A DNA stretch of 64,000 nt from the NCBI RefSeq assembly GCF_024584705.1, contig NZ_CP097384.1, positions 6,364,986-6,428,985 on the forward strand, written 5' to 3'. Below, in pieces: positions 54,505 through 62,733 of this stretch. Position 1 is the first letter of the stretch. Every line of letters begins with the position of its first letter. A program made the position numbers and the translations under genes. The DNA comes from Blastopirellula sp. J2-11. Its GTDB lineage: Bacteria; Planctomycetota; Planctomycetia; Pirellulales; Pirellulaceae. A model generated the notes under the pieces. The model searched no databases and had not been told where the DNA came from. It worked only from the letters and a program-made list of their open reading frames with translations.

Positions 54505-55321
54505 TTGAAGATGGTTGGCCGTAATAGCCGTAGCTATCAGGGGCCAACCGAAAGGGATTGCAACTTCCCAACCTGGCGCAAAAAAGAAGCCGCCTTCGAA
54601 CGCGCAGGCACGCACGCTCCAAGGCGGCATTCGATGCAGTCGGCCGCGCGAACAAAAGGGTGGATTGGCCCTTTTAACGTCCGCAGTAGGCGCTCGCTTG
54701 ATATCGACGCTTCGGATCGATCCAGTAAGAAGGATCCATTTCGAGCGCGAACTAGCCGAGATTCGTCACAATTATCGAAGAGGGGAACACGTGGTTGCGA
54801 CAAAGCGCCGCAGATGGACGAATCGCGATCAATCAAGCGAGCAGTAAACCGACTGCTCGTGGTGGTACGACGTTTCTCCGTCGTCCCGACGGCAATATCG
54901 CGCATCCCTTCGCGTCAACTCACTATGACTAGGCTTTCAGCTGCGAGACATTTATGTCCAACGGCGGAAAACCGGACGTGACGCATTTTTTGAGAGGGGT
55001 TTTTGACGCTGCGAACTTTTGGATCACCGAATTAAAAAAACGCAAATCCAGAGCCGCCGTCGTCAAAACTAGTACTATCAGAAACGTCAACCTAGCGAAA
55101 TCGCGAGCAAAGTTCAAGCAAAAACCGAGAGATATTATCCAACCGGGGGGCATTTCTCTCGACTTGATACGAGCGCGGTCGCATGCCAGAATCGTGGCTT
55201 GCCTCTTTTAACGCGCAAGCCCCTTTTTTGCGCTGCATAGATCCATGCATGTGGATCGGAAAGAGACTCGCGAGAGAAGATCGATCGCGACTTTGCGCCT
55301 TGTATGGAGTTCAATCCAAAG
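54505..55321. other. gene-poor region upstream of groES
   Basis: This 817-base region contains no convincing gene. The longest frames have odd composition and no ribosome site. A basic 85-codon frame at 54954-55211 (KKRKSRAAVVK region) ends inside the loop of an intrinsic-like terminator at 55196-55229, so a short transcript or small protein is possible. Confidence 0.5.
55196..55229 (+). terminator. intrinsic-like terminator upstream of groES
   Basis: GGCTTGC and GCAAGCC pair around a 12-base loop and are followed by CCTTTTTT. It implies that something upstream in this apparently empty region is transcribed. Confidence 0.7.
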
Positions 55322-55609
55322 ATGAAGATCGTTCCCCTTGGTGATAACCTGGTGGTGAAACGTCTCGACGCCGAAGAGACGACCGCCGGCGGCATTGTGC
55401 TGCCCACCGCTGCTCAAGAGAAACCCAAACAAGGACGCGTACTGAGCGTCGGCGATGGGCGACTGTTGGTCGACGGCAAACGGGCGCCGCACGACGTCAA
55501 AGAAGGGGATCGCGTCTTGTTCTCCTCCTGGGCTGGAACCGAGATCAAAGTTGGAGATCAAGAACTGTTGATCATGAGCGAAGCCGAAATTTTGGCCGTG
55601 CTCGAATAA
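55322..55609 (+). CDS. groES: co-chaperonin GroES
   Basis: The 95-residue chaperonin lid subunit reads MKIVPLGDNLVVKRLD, ETTAGGIVLPTAAQEKPKQGRVLSVGDG (mobile loop), EGDRVLFSSWAGTEIK and a C-terminal EAEILAVLE. It caps GroEL. Start at 55322 uses GGAG inside an upstream in-frame ATG at 55304 that would add six residues. No groEL follows, so this is a detached copy, as in planctomycetes with multiple chaperonins. Confidence 0.95.
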   Translation: MKIVPLGDNLVVKRLDAEETTAGGIVLPTAAQEKPKQGRVLSVGDGRLLVDGKRAPHDVKEGDRVLFSSWAGTEIKVGDQELLIMSEAEILAVLE

Positions 55610-55774
55610 TCGCTACAAATAGAACTTGCTAGCCTCCTCGGCTAGCGGTCCTAGAATGGAAGCATCCCACCGAAAAATCGGGGTGGCAGGCCAGTAAAGT
55701 GCTAACGCCGGTTTCCGAGCGGATACCAATCAGGATCCGCTCCAGGTACTTTCATTCCAGAAGAGGAAATCTTG

Positions 55775-56905
55775 ATGCTTGCTCTTTTCACGCTCCGCAA
55801 AGGCCTACTTGGTCGGGGACTAGCGTTTGCTGCGCTAGTCGCATTCACGTCGCCTAGCTTGGCCGCCGACGACGATCGCGCCGCCTATGACAAAGCGATC
55901 ACTTCGGCTGTCAATTTTCTGGCTGCTCAACAAAACGAGGATGGCTCGTTCAGCGACGCTGCGCCGATCGGAGTCACCGGACTGTGCGCGGCCGGAATTC
56001 TTGAACATGGCCGCACCGCCGATGATCCGGTGGTGAAGAAGGCCCTCACTTTCCTCGAATCGAACATCAAGGAAGATGGCGGCATCTACGGCGAAGGAAG
56101 CAACCACAAAAACTACGAAACGTCCTTGTCGGTTCTCGCCTTTGCGGCAGCCAACAAAGATGGCCGTTACGACAAGCTGCTCGCCAGCACCGATAAGTTC
56201 CTCAAAGGAATTCAGTGGGACGCTAGTGAAGAAAAAGAAGAATCGGATCCTTTTTACGGCGGCGCCGGATACGGCGGTCACAAACGACCTGACCTATCGA
56301 ACACCGCGTTCATGATGGAAGCGCTGAAAGCGACCGGAACCGGCCCCGATGATGAAGCGATGAAAAAGGCGCTCGTCTTCGTCTCGCGATGTCAGAACCT
56401 CGAGTCGGAACATAACACGTCCGAGTTTCCGGCCAAGAACCCCGACGGCGGTTTCTACTACACCATCGCCGCCGGCGGTAGCAGCCAAGCCGGCGAAACA
56501 CCCAACGGCGGTCTGCGCAGCTATGCGTCGATGACCTACGCCGGTCTGAAGAGCATGATCTACGCTGGTCTCGACAAAGATGACGAGCGCGTTAAAGCGG
56601 CCGTCACCTGGCTCGGCAAGCATTACACGCTGGACGAAAACCCCGGTATGGGCCAACAGGGATTGTTCTACTACTACGTCACTTGCGCCAAAGCGCTCGA
56701 CGCTTTGGGCGAAGAAGAGTTTGTCACCGCCGACGGAACCAAACATCCGTGGCGCGCCGAACTACGTGCCGAACTGCTCGGCCGTCAACAGAAGAACGGC
56801 AGTTGGGTCAACGAAACGACTCGCTGGATGGAAGGCAATCCGCAATTGGTCACCGGCTATACGCTGTTGGCGATCAAATATGCTCAGCCGACCGCAGCGA
56901 AGTAA
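55775..56905 (+). CDS. secreted prenyltransferase/squalene cyclase-like repeat protein
   Basis: The 376-residue protein has a signal peptide (GLLGRGLAFAALVAFTSPSLA) and an alpha/alpha-toroid of repeated helix pairs typical of the terpene cyclase/prenyltransferase superfamily, with NFLAAQQNEDGSFSD, FVSRCQNLE, LLGRQQKNGSWVN QxxxGS/W-type repeats. Catalytic DxDD is not seen, so it is probably a non-catalytic or protein-binding member. ATG at 55775 follows AGAGGAAA. A terminator lies 24 bases after the stop. Confidence 0.82.
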   Translation: MLALFTLRKGLLGRGLAFAALVAFTSPSLAADDDRAAYDKAITSAVNFLAAQQNEDGSFSDAAPIGVTGLCAAGILEHGRTADDPVVKKALTFLESNIKEDGGIYGEGSNHKNYETSLSVLAFAAANKDGRYDKLLASTDKFLKGIQWDASEEKEESDPFYGGAGYGGHKRPDLSNTAFMMEALKATGTGPDDEAMKKALVFVSRCQNLESEHNTSEFPAKNPDGGFYYTIAAGGSSQAGETPNGGLRSYASMTYAGLKSMIYAGLDKDDERVKAAVTWLGKHYTLDENPGMGQQGLFYYYVTCAKALDALGEEEFVTADGTKHPWRAELRAELLGRQQKNGSWVNETTRWMEGNPQLVTGYTLLAIKYAQPTAAK

Positions 56906-56928
56906 GCTGGTTGCCGCCAACGAAATTC

Positions 56929-56963
56929 AAAAGCATGCCAGGGCAATCTTGGCATGCTTTTTT
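56929..56963 (+). terminator. intrinsic terminator
   Basis: AAAAGCATGCCA and TGGCATGCTTTTTT form the stem around GGGCAATCT, ending the preceding gene. Confidence 0.93.
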
Positions 56964-56988
56964 ATGCGCGGCGAGCATGCGCCGCACT

Positions 56989-57138
56989 TTACATCCAGCG
57001 CGTCGTCAGGTCTTCCAGCAGCAGCAACTCGGTGTTCCAATGATGTGGTTCTGGTCGATTGCAGATCTCCATTTCCGTGGTTTCATCCTGGCTGAAATCT
57101 TGCGAGACATAGTCGGGGTGGTTGGTCGATTGAATCAT
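56989..57138 (-). CDS. possible 49-residue small protein
   Basis: The ATG ending at 57138 is preceded on the minus strand by GGAAAGGAAAACG, a strong ribosome site. The product is hydrophilic and acidic with CNRPEPHHWNTELLLLEDL near the end. No family is recognised. Its sequence is complex enough to be real but too short to be sure. Confidence 0.4.
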   Translation of the reverse strand: MIQSTNHPDYVSQDFSQDETTEMEICNRPEPHHWNTELLLLEDLTTRWM

Positions 57139-57302
57139 CGTTTTCCTTTCCAAGAAGTACGGCCTGGAGCCTCTCGATTGCATGTCCAATCCTAAAACTC
57201 CTACCTAAGGTCTTCGTGATTCGAACCTAAAATCGACTTCATGTTTCCTGTCCAGCTAATCTCCGCCGCCGAATGTATGGGTGACGATCGCACTAGCAAA
57301 AG

Positions 57303-58031
57303 ATGTCTATGACCCCAACATCACGATTTCACCTCCACGCGATCCGGTATCAAAAACTTGCCGGTATCGTATGCCTGCTGACGATCGCTGCATCAGGCGT
57401 CGTCTGTCGTCCCAATCTCGATCAAGCGACGAGCGCGCAAACACCGTCCGACGCAACGATCGCTTCCCAGTGGCGCAATCCTAACGGCTCGATCCGTTGG
57501 CCTCCCGATGAAGGATTTGCAGGCAAGCCCCAAGAGGTGAAAATCGCGATCGGCGTCCAGTTAGAACGTTACGGTTATCCCAGCGGTTCGTTCGTAGCGC
57601 CGGTCGGAGAACCGGCGCCGGAACTCTCGATGGCGCCCGGCACGATCGACAAGCCATATTATGTTTACGAAGTGCTGAAACCGCTGCCGGCGCTGGAAGG
57701 GAAAGCGGCGCCCTGGTTTGATCAGCCCGGCGGCGGCGTGCAGTACGACCTGGTCAAGCCGATCGAACATTGGCTCACTACCGGCTTTCTGAAAACGGTG
57801 AAGCAAGCGATGCATCTAGAAGAGCTGGCGAGAAAATTGGAAGCGAGTAACGTGCCGGCCGACATGGTTTCGCTCGTCGGCGGTTTGCCCAACGAAGCGC
57901 ATTGCATCGAACAAGTGGCCGATGGAACGTGGCGCACCTATTACAGCGAGCGCGGGCGACGCTCGGGGCTAAAGAGCTTTGAAACCGAAGAAGCGGCGTG
58001 TGAGGATCTGTATCGCAAAGTGATGAAATAG
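57303..58031 (+). CDS. exported TNT (NAD glycohydrolase)-like toxin domain with C-terminal extra domain
   Basis: This 242-residue protein has an N-terminal export signal (17-35, KLAGIVCLLTIAASGVVC). Residues about 64-162 match the tuberculosis necrotizing toxin domain: RWPPDEGFAG, LERYGYPSGSFVAPVG, PYYVYEVLKPLPA and APWFDQPGGGVQY, with the conserved Gln and Gly tract. TNT domains hydrolyse NAD. Residues about 170-242 form a second domain (LVGGLPNEAHCIE, RTYYSERGRRSGLKSFETEEAAC) of a kind found alone in other genomes. The activity and target are inferred. Confidence 0.78.
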   Translation: MSMTPTSRFHLHAIRYQKLAGIVCLLTIAASGVVCRPNLDQATSAQTPSDATIASQWRNPNGSIRWPPDEGFAGKPQEVKIAIGVQLERYGYPSGSFVAPVGEPAPELSMAPGTIDKPYYVYEVLKPLPALEGKAAPWFDQPGGGVQYDLVKPIEHWLTTGFLKTVKQAMHLEELARKLEASNVPADMVSLVGGLPNEAHCIEQVADGTWRTYYSERGRRSGLKSFETEEAACEDLYRKVMK

Positions 58032-58117
58032 AAACCGGCGTATCAAACAGGATCGCTCTAGGAGCATTCCCCCTCTCGGCGTTATCCTGAGGTCGTTCTG
58101 TTACCTAGGAGAACCCA

Positions 58118-58429
58118 ATGCGAATCCTCTTTACTCTCTGCTTCGTGCTAGCAATCGCCGGCATCGTCGCCGCAGATCAAGAGCTTGATTATCGCACTGC
58201 TGGTAATATTCGACTGGTGAAGGGGCCATTTTATTTTCTGTCCCTCTCGACCAGGCGCTGCATTCCGCCGATTTTGGAAACCCCTGAACAGCGCAAGCGA
58301 CAGATCCATTTCTCGGCCGACTTGGTGACGCCGCTACGACCGCCGATCAATTGGCTCAACCTGACGCCGGGCAGGTCGCTGATTGGGGAAGAAGAAGAAT
58401 TCAAACTGGGCCTAGGGGATTTGAACTAG
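58118..58429 (+). CDS. small secreted protein with acidic tail
   Basis: The 103-residue product has a signal peptide (MRILFTLCFVLAIAGIVAA), a basic/hydrophobic middle and the tail GEEEEFKLGLGDLN. A TAGGAGAA site precedes the ATG. It shares its overall plan and the EEEE..L.L.DL tail with the next gene, so the two look like a divergent pair. Function unknown. Confidence 0.6.
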   Translation: MRILFTLCFVLAIAGIVAADQELDYRTAGNIRLVKGPFYFLSLSTRRCIPPILETPEQRKRQIHFSADLVTPLRPPINWLNLTPGRSLIGEEEEFKLGLGDLN

Positions 58430-58500
58430 GCGCTTCGACAGGCCAAAACCTGGCCGACAAATTCGTGCTGGATCACGTCCGACGCTGAGGAGAAACCGCG

Positions 58501-58761
58501 ATGCGAACTCTGCTTGCCATTTTGATCCTGTTGACCTTGTTGTCGACGACTCACGCTGCGAATGTCCCTTTTCGCTCGGCCAAACAGCTGACGTTGCCGG
58601 CTCTGTCAAAGCTGTTTTGTCGCCAGGCGACGCCGCGTTGGTTGCGACCGATTCCACAACCGCCGGTTGTCAGACCGATCATGTTTAGCGTAGTAACGCC
58701 GCGGATTATTATTCAACCAGAGGAAGAAGAAGAACTGAACCTCGATGATTTGGCGGATTAG
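58501..58761 (+). CDS. small secreted protein with acidic tail, second copy
   Basis: The 86-residue protein has a signal peptide (MRTLLAILILLTLLSTTHA), a Pro-rich middle (RPIPQPPVVRPIMF) and tail EEEEELNLDDLAD. A GAGGAGAA site precedes the start. Its arrangement mirrors the protein encoded 71 bases upstream. No enzyme motif is seen. Confidence 0.6.
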   Translation: MRTLLAILILLTLLSTTHAANVPFRSAKQLTLPALSKLFCRQATPRWLRPIPQPPVVRPIMFSVVTPRIIIQPEEEEELNLDDLAD

Positions 58762-58829
58762 CGCCGTCAGATATTTCGCGTCTGCTTGGGTCTCGCGACG
58801 TTTGTTGGAATCTCTCTTCGGCAGGCCAA

Positions 58830-58920
58830 GGCTAGAGCGCTTTTCAGCGAGCTGAATAATATAGTCCCCTTTCGCGCCGGCAATCTGTGCTGGAACACCC
58901 TCGTGAAAAGCGATCTAGCC
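58830..58920. repeat. 17-bp inverted repeat spanning 91 bases
   Basis: GGCTAGAGCGCTTTTCA (58830-58846) and TGAAAAGCGATCTAGCC (58904-58920) are complementary at 16 of 17 positions. The AT-containing centre holds no gene. It may be a small palindromic mobile element. Confidence 0.65.
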
Positions 58921-58962
58921 CTAGCAAACCCGTTTTCCCACTTTGCTTAGAATGGCCTGCCG

Positions 58963-59703
58963 TCAGTTGCTGTCCGCAAGATCTTTCACGCTGACCATCT
59001 TCAAACGGCCGTGGGGATTGTGCATGGGACTCTGCGGCTCAAAGTCGTCGCTCGTGATGGCGACGACCTGAAAGCGAGGTCCATCTTCATCGGCGATTAG
59101 ATGACCCACTTCCATCGGTTTACTGCCGCCGCAAATGTAACGCATGATCTCAATGATCGCCTGACCTTGCTCATCAATGTCAGCAGCCCCCATAAGCAAG
59201 TCGGCAAATCCCATCGTCTGCATCCCCATGGTGTAGGTCGTTCCCCGGCCGCGAATGATGGAAACAAACGCGAAACTGATCGCATCGGGACCTCCATCCT
59301 CGGTCATTTCAATCCAGTCCTCGCCGCCGTGGGCAAGCGCGCAATTGTCAACAAATACGCCGGCGCCCCCGGCGCGCACGATGGCGGCTGCGGCTTGCAT
59401 CATCACCAGCGCCGATTTCAACGAACCGCCGGGTCCACGCAAACCGATGTTGACGCTGTATTGAGAAATCGTCGCTTGCTCTGCGCTGGTGGGCGCCTGG
59501 CGACACGAGGATTGAAAGATGGAGACAAACTGGTCATCCGCCGGCATCGGGAAGAAGTCGATCTGCGTCTCGTCCGGCAAAATCAATGTCTCCGGCGTCA
59601 GGCGATATCCGGCAGGCAAACGCTGCAAAAGTTCACTCGGATCAGACCAAGCCCCAGGAATACGCAACGTGATTTGGGAAGAGAGATCGTCGTTCGCGTT
59701 CAT
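58963..59703 (-). CDS. DUF4261-like protein
   Basis: The 246-residue cytoplasmic protein contains AAAIVRAGGAGVFVDNCALAHGGEDWIEM, the recognisable core of DUF4261, followed by mixed strands and a helix-rich end. No signal peptide. Function unknown. It is transcribed away from the next gene across a 208-base gap. Confidence 0.65.
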   Translation of the reverse strand: MNANDDLSSQITLRIPGAWSDPSELLQRLPAGYRLTPETLILPDETQIDFFPMPADDQFVSIFQSSCRQAPTSAEQATISQYSVNIGLRGPGGSLKSALVMMQAAAAIVRAGGAGVFVDNCALAHGGEDWIEMTEDGGPDAISFAFVSIIRGRGTTYTMGMQTMGFADLLMGAADIDEQGQAIIEIMRYICGGSKPMEVGHLIADEDGPRFQVVAITSDDFEPQSPMHNPHGRLKMVSVKDLADSN

Positions 59704-59910
59704 CGTTCATTCGCCCCCTGGCATTGCGTTTTGGAGTTAGACCGGACCGTCTGTCGCTTGGTCGCAATCGTAACATCCCCGCAACGCGGCGGCGAATTTT
59801 CGACGTTTGCGCAACGATTCCACGAAAAACGGCCTCAGCGAAATCGCCAAGGCCGTTTGTTGTTGCTGGGAAGCGAGCGGACGGGAAGTCCGAAGAGCGA
59901 CTAAGCGAGA

Positions 59911-60303
59911 TTACTCTTCACTGTCGTCCCACTCTTCATCTTCCTCTTCATCATCTTCGTACTCTTCTTCGTCCTCATACTCTTCTTCTTCGTCGTCTTC
60001 GTACTCGTACTCTTCGTCGTCCTCTTCATCCTCGTCGGCGTCGTCGTCTTCGACTTCTTCCCACTCGGTCTCTTCGTCGTCGTCGTATTCCTCGTCGTCC
60101 TCGTCCTCGTCTTCTACTTCTTCATACTCTTCATCGTCGTCGTCTTCCTCTTCCCACTCTTCATCATCTTCTTCGTATTCTTCATCCTCGACATCGTCAT
60201 CGTCCTCGTCTTCGATCGGCGCTTGCGCAAGTGGATGCGCTAGAGTCAGCGACAATTCCTCTTCCGCGGTGCGAAAAACTTCGGGAAAAAGCGTGATCGA
60301 CAC
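59911..60303 (-). CDS. extremely acidic Asp/Glu-rich protein
   Basis: The 130-residue product begins at GTG (60303) behind AAGGAG at ideal spacing. After a short conserved-looking start (SITLFPEVFRTAEEELSLTLAH) the last 95 residues are almost only Asp, Glu and Tyr with a few Trp and Val. It lies 13 bases downstream of scpB, so the two are co-transcribed. The charge suggests a histone- or cation-mimicking, Ca2+-binding or chaperone-like tail. Confidence 0.65.
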   Translation of the reverse strand: MSITLFPEVFRTAEEELSLTLAHPLAQAPIEDEDDDDVEDEEYEEDDEEWEEEDDDDEEYEEVEDEDEDDEEYDDDEETEWEEVEDDDADEDEEDDEEYEYEDDEEEEYEDEEEYEDDEEEDEEWDDSEE

Positions 60304-60316
60304 GTTAAGCTCCTTT

Positions 60317-61054
60317 TCACTCCGCACGGCCTTCGGCCGTCGATTCAGTACTGGGTGTTTTAGTTTCGTCGGTATTCCAATCCCCAATCGGACGGCGAAA
60401 GTCGTCCGCTCGAGGCAAATCGTCTAAATTCCGTAACCCAAACATACGTAGGAATGATCGGGTTGTGGAGTACAGGTAAGGGCGTCCCAGCTCTTCGCTT
60501 CGTCCGCTGATTTTCACCAGGTCGCGATCCATCAACTGACGCAGCATTTCTCCGCAATTCACGCCGCGGATCGCTTCGACATCAGCCCGCAAAACAGGCT
60601 GACGATAAGCGACGACCGCTAGCGTCTCCATTGCAGGAGAGCTGAGCCCGGACGCAACCGGTTGATTCCCCAATCGGCGAATCCAGTCTGCGAACTTGGG
60701 TCGCGTCATCAACTGAAAACCGCCGGCCGACTGTTCAACGCGAAAAGCGCGATGCGCCGCGTCATACAGGCGATTTAGGAAACGAATTAGTGTACGAGCT
60801 TCAGTTCCGTCCGCCAAGTTGGCGAGCTGGGCCAATTTGCGGCTGGAAAGGGGTTCTCGCGCCAAAAACAAAATCGCTTCCAATCGCTGCATCCGCGAAT
60901 CGCGAAATTTGCTTTCTGATTTCTTCGCAGGAGCAGTCCGGCGTTTTATTCGGCTTCCAGGGCGATGGTTCTTGCGGATTTTCGGCGTCCAGGCCGAAGT
61001 TGCGCCGCTTACTAGTCGACGCCGATGCGTTTGAAGTCGAAGTCGAGTAGGCAT
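60317..61054 (-). CDS. scpB: segregation and condensation protein ScpB
   Basis: The 245-residue kleisin partner has two winged helices: QRLEAILFLAREPLSSRKLAQLANL, and LSSPAMETLAVVAYRQPVLRADVEAIRGVNCGEMLRQLMDRDLVKISGRSEELGRPYLYSTT. It joins ScpA and SMC in chromosome condensation. A basic N-terminal 55 residues extends beyond the usual length; ATG at 61054 or a later ATG at 60892 is possible. Operonic with the acidic protein. Confidence 0.93.
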   Translation of the reverse strand: MPTRLRLQTHRRRLVSGATSAWTPKIRKNHRPGSRIKRRTAPAKKSESKFRDSRMQRLEAILFLAREPLSSRKLAQLANLADGTEARTLIRFLNRLYDAAHRAFRVEQSAGGFQLMTRPKFADWIRRLGNQPVASGLSSPAMETLAVVAYRQPVLRADVEAIRGVNCGEMLRQLMDRDLVKISGRSEELGRPYLYSTTRSFLRMFGLRNLDDLPRADDFRRPIGDWNTDETKTPSTESTAEGRAE

Positions 61055-61104
61055 TGCGGGGATTTTGGCCAAACCGAGAGAAGGACAAACGACTGGTCGC
61101 TATT

Positions 61105-61707
61105 CTAGCGAGATTGCGAATCATCACGAGATTTCAGCTCTTTGTGCCAACCGCGGAGCAAATCGAGCGTCTTTTGCATCGCGTCGATCGGGTGCTGGGC
61201 GGTCGCCTCAAAACGTTTCGACTCTTCCTTGCCGGCGACCCGTACTTTCGCCATGCAGTGAAAGCGGTAGACCCGCGGTTTCTCACCCCAGGCTTCGAGC
61301 CGATAGTAGGAAGCCCCCATTTGCTGTAATTGCTGCTCTAATTCGCTGGAGCGCTGTGATAAAATGCCATCCAGGGCCTTCCCTAAGGTGGGGCCATGCT
61401 CGTCAAAAACCGGGACAATTTTGTCAGAACTGGGGGATGGGCCCGATTCGGCGAACGGATCTTCGACCAACGGAAACGCAAGATCCCGGTTGACCGGCTC
61501 TTCGCGCGGTTGCGTGCGAACTTGCGGCTTGCCGAGATGTTTTTCCGGAGTGTCGCTGGTCACCCCTTCAACGGGTTTCGGCGGTTGGAACGCGGCGACG
61601 ACGCGCTGCAAACCATCCGGCGCAAGCGCCGCGGCAGGCAGAAAAATTAAGAACGCCAGCATCACCAACGATCGCAAAGTGACGGACGCCGAAGACTCGT
61701 GACTCAC
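61105..61707 (-). CDS. hypothetical protein with single membrane segment
   Basis: The 200-residue protein begins at GTG (61707) behind GGATAGGAA. One hydrophobic segment (about 10-32), a Pro/Glu-rich linker, and a C-terminal domain with LEQQLQQMGASYYRLEAWG, VYRFHCMAKVRVAG and EATAQHPIDAMQKTLDLLRGWH are seen. This resembles planctomycete periplasmic proteins of unknown role. It is 50 bases upstream of scpB. Confidence 0.6.
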   Translation of the reverse strand: MSHESSASVTLRSLVMLAFLIFLPAAALAPDGLQRVVAAFQPPKPVEGVTSDTPEKHLGKPQVRTQPREEPVNRDLAFPLVEDPFAESGPSPSSDKIVPVFDEHGPTLGKALDGILSQRSSELEQQLQQMGASYYRLEAWGEKPRVYRFHCMAKVRVAGKEESKRFEATAQHPIDAMQKTLDLLRGWHKELKSRDDSQSR

Positions 61708-61893
61708 GTATTTCCTATCCTCTACAATTCTGAACGCAGCGCAAAATCTTAGGTGGATGGGCGTTACGCGAGAATACGTTTTTCCGCCGCGACACCCTTT
61801 TTTTTTCGGTTTCCGTATCCTTATTTACGTTCTACACCGCCGCTAGCAGCCTGATTGAACCCATTTACTCTGTGAACCATAGAGCCCGCACCG

Positions 61894-62733
61894 ATGGCGA
61901 ATTCCCCTACTTTTCCTCATAAGCCGACCGCTGGCGCCGGGCGCAGTTGGCCGATCCTGTTTCCATTGATCGTCTTCAGCGTCGTGATCGCATTCGTCCT
62001 GTTCGTCGTCTGCTCCGGCGGATTTATGATGGTCAGCGGAACGCAGTTTCATCCGGCCGGATTCCGCATTCGCCGGTTTGTCGCTTTACGTCTGCCGGTG
62101 GTCGGAACTCAAGCAGGAAGAACCAGCTACACTGACGAGACCCCAAAATTGTCGCAATTGTTGGTCAAACGAGGTTGGATCAGCAAAGCGCCGCTACAAA
62201 CGCCTGAAGACGAGTGGGACCTGATTGAGCTCGACCGTGAGTGGCGCGGAATTCCTTCAAATCTGACTGATTATCTGCGTGATGAAAATAGTCGGGTCGA
62301 TTTGTATGCCTGGAGCGAAGCCAATCCGCTGTTGGCCGGAATGCTTTGGAGCGAAGTCGAACATGCGGCCAAGTTAAAACTCTATTGGATGGCGCCGGAG
62401 TTGATCGACAAAATGGTCGACTTTTCTCGCCGGAAGCCGCTAGACAAATCACTCAGCAAAGAGGATCGCTCCCTACTTGCTCAAATAAACCTAACCTCTT
62501 ATTTGCTTTCTGTTTATCAAAAAACGGAAGACGGCGCCAAAGCCGCAGGAGAGACGCAACTTGCCGCCGACTGCCGCAAACAGATCGAACGTCTCAGCAG
62601 CGTCGGCGTCGTCATTCCAGAAATGACCGTAAACCCAGCAAAAAGCGACCAGCCCAAGCCGAAAACCACCCAAAAGCCGACGACGAAAAAGTCAACAACT
62701 TCCCCGAGCGAAGTTCAGGAATCGAGCAATTGA
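61894..62733 (+). CDS. hypothetical membrane-anchored protein
   Basis: The 279-residue protein has one N-terminal membrane helix (about 20-48, WPILFPLIVFSVVIAFVLFV), a helical middle with NPLLAGMLWSEVEHAAKLKLYWMAPELIDK, and a Lys/Thr/Pro-rich tail. No domain recognised. The stop overlaps the start of the cysteine desulfurase gene. Confidence 0.6.
   Translation: MANSPTFPHKPTAGAGRSWPILFPLIVFSVVIAFVLFVVCSGGFMMVSGTQFHPAGFRIRRFVALRLPVVGTQAGRTSYTDETPKLSQLLVKRGWISKAPLQTPEDEWDLIELDREWRGIPSNLTDYLRDENSRVDLYAWSEANPLLAGMLWSEVEHAAKLKLYWMAPELIDKMVDFSRRKPLDKSLSKEDRSLLAQINLTSYLLSVYQKTEDGAKAAGETQLAADCRKQIERLSSVGVVIPEMTVNPAKSDQPKPKTTQKPTTKKSTTSPSEVQESSN

Noticed and set aside
55690..55710. CIRCE-like half site AGTGCTAA near groES
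   Set aside because: Only one half is present and it lies downstream of groES.
58403..58440. tRNA-like GGATTTGAAC segment (T-arm reverse complement)
   Set aside because: It falls at the end of the small secreted protein gene and no acceptor, D or anticodon arms can be formed.
59807..60427. Ser-rich plus-strand open frame
   Set aside because: It is the complement of the Asp/Glu-rich gene; the minus-strand reading has the ribosome site and operon context.
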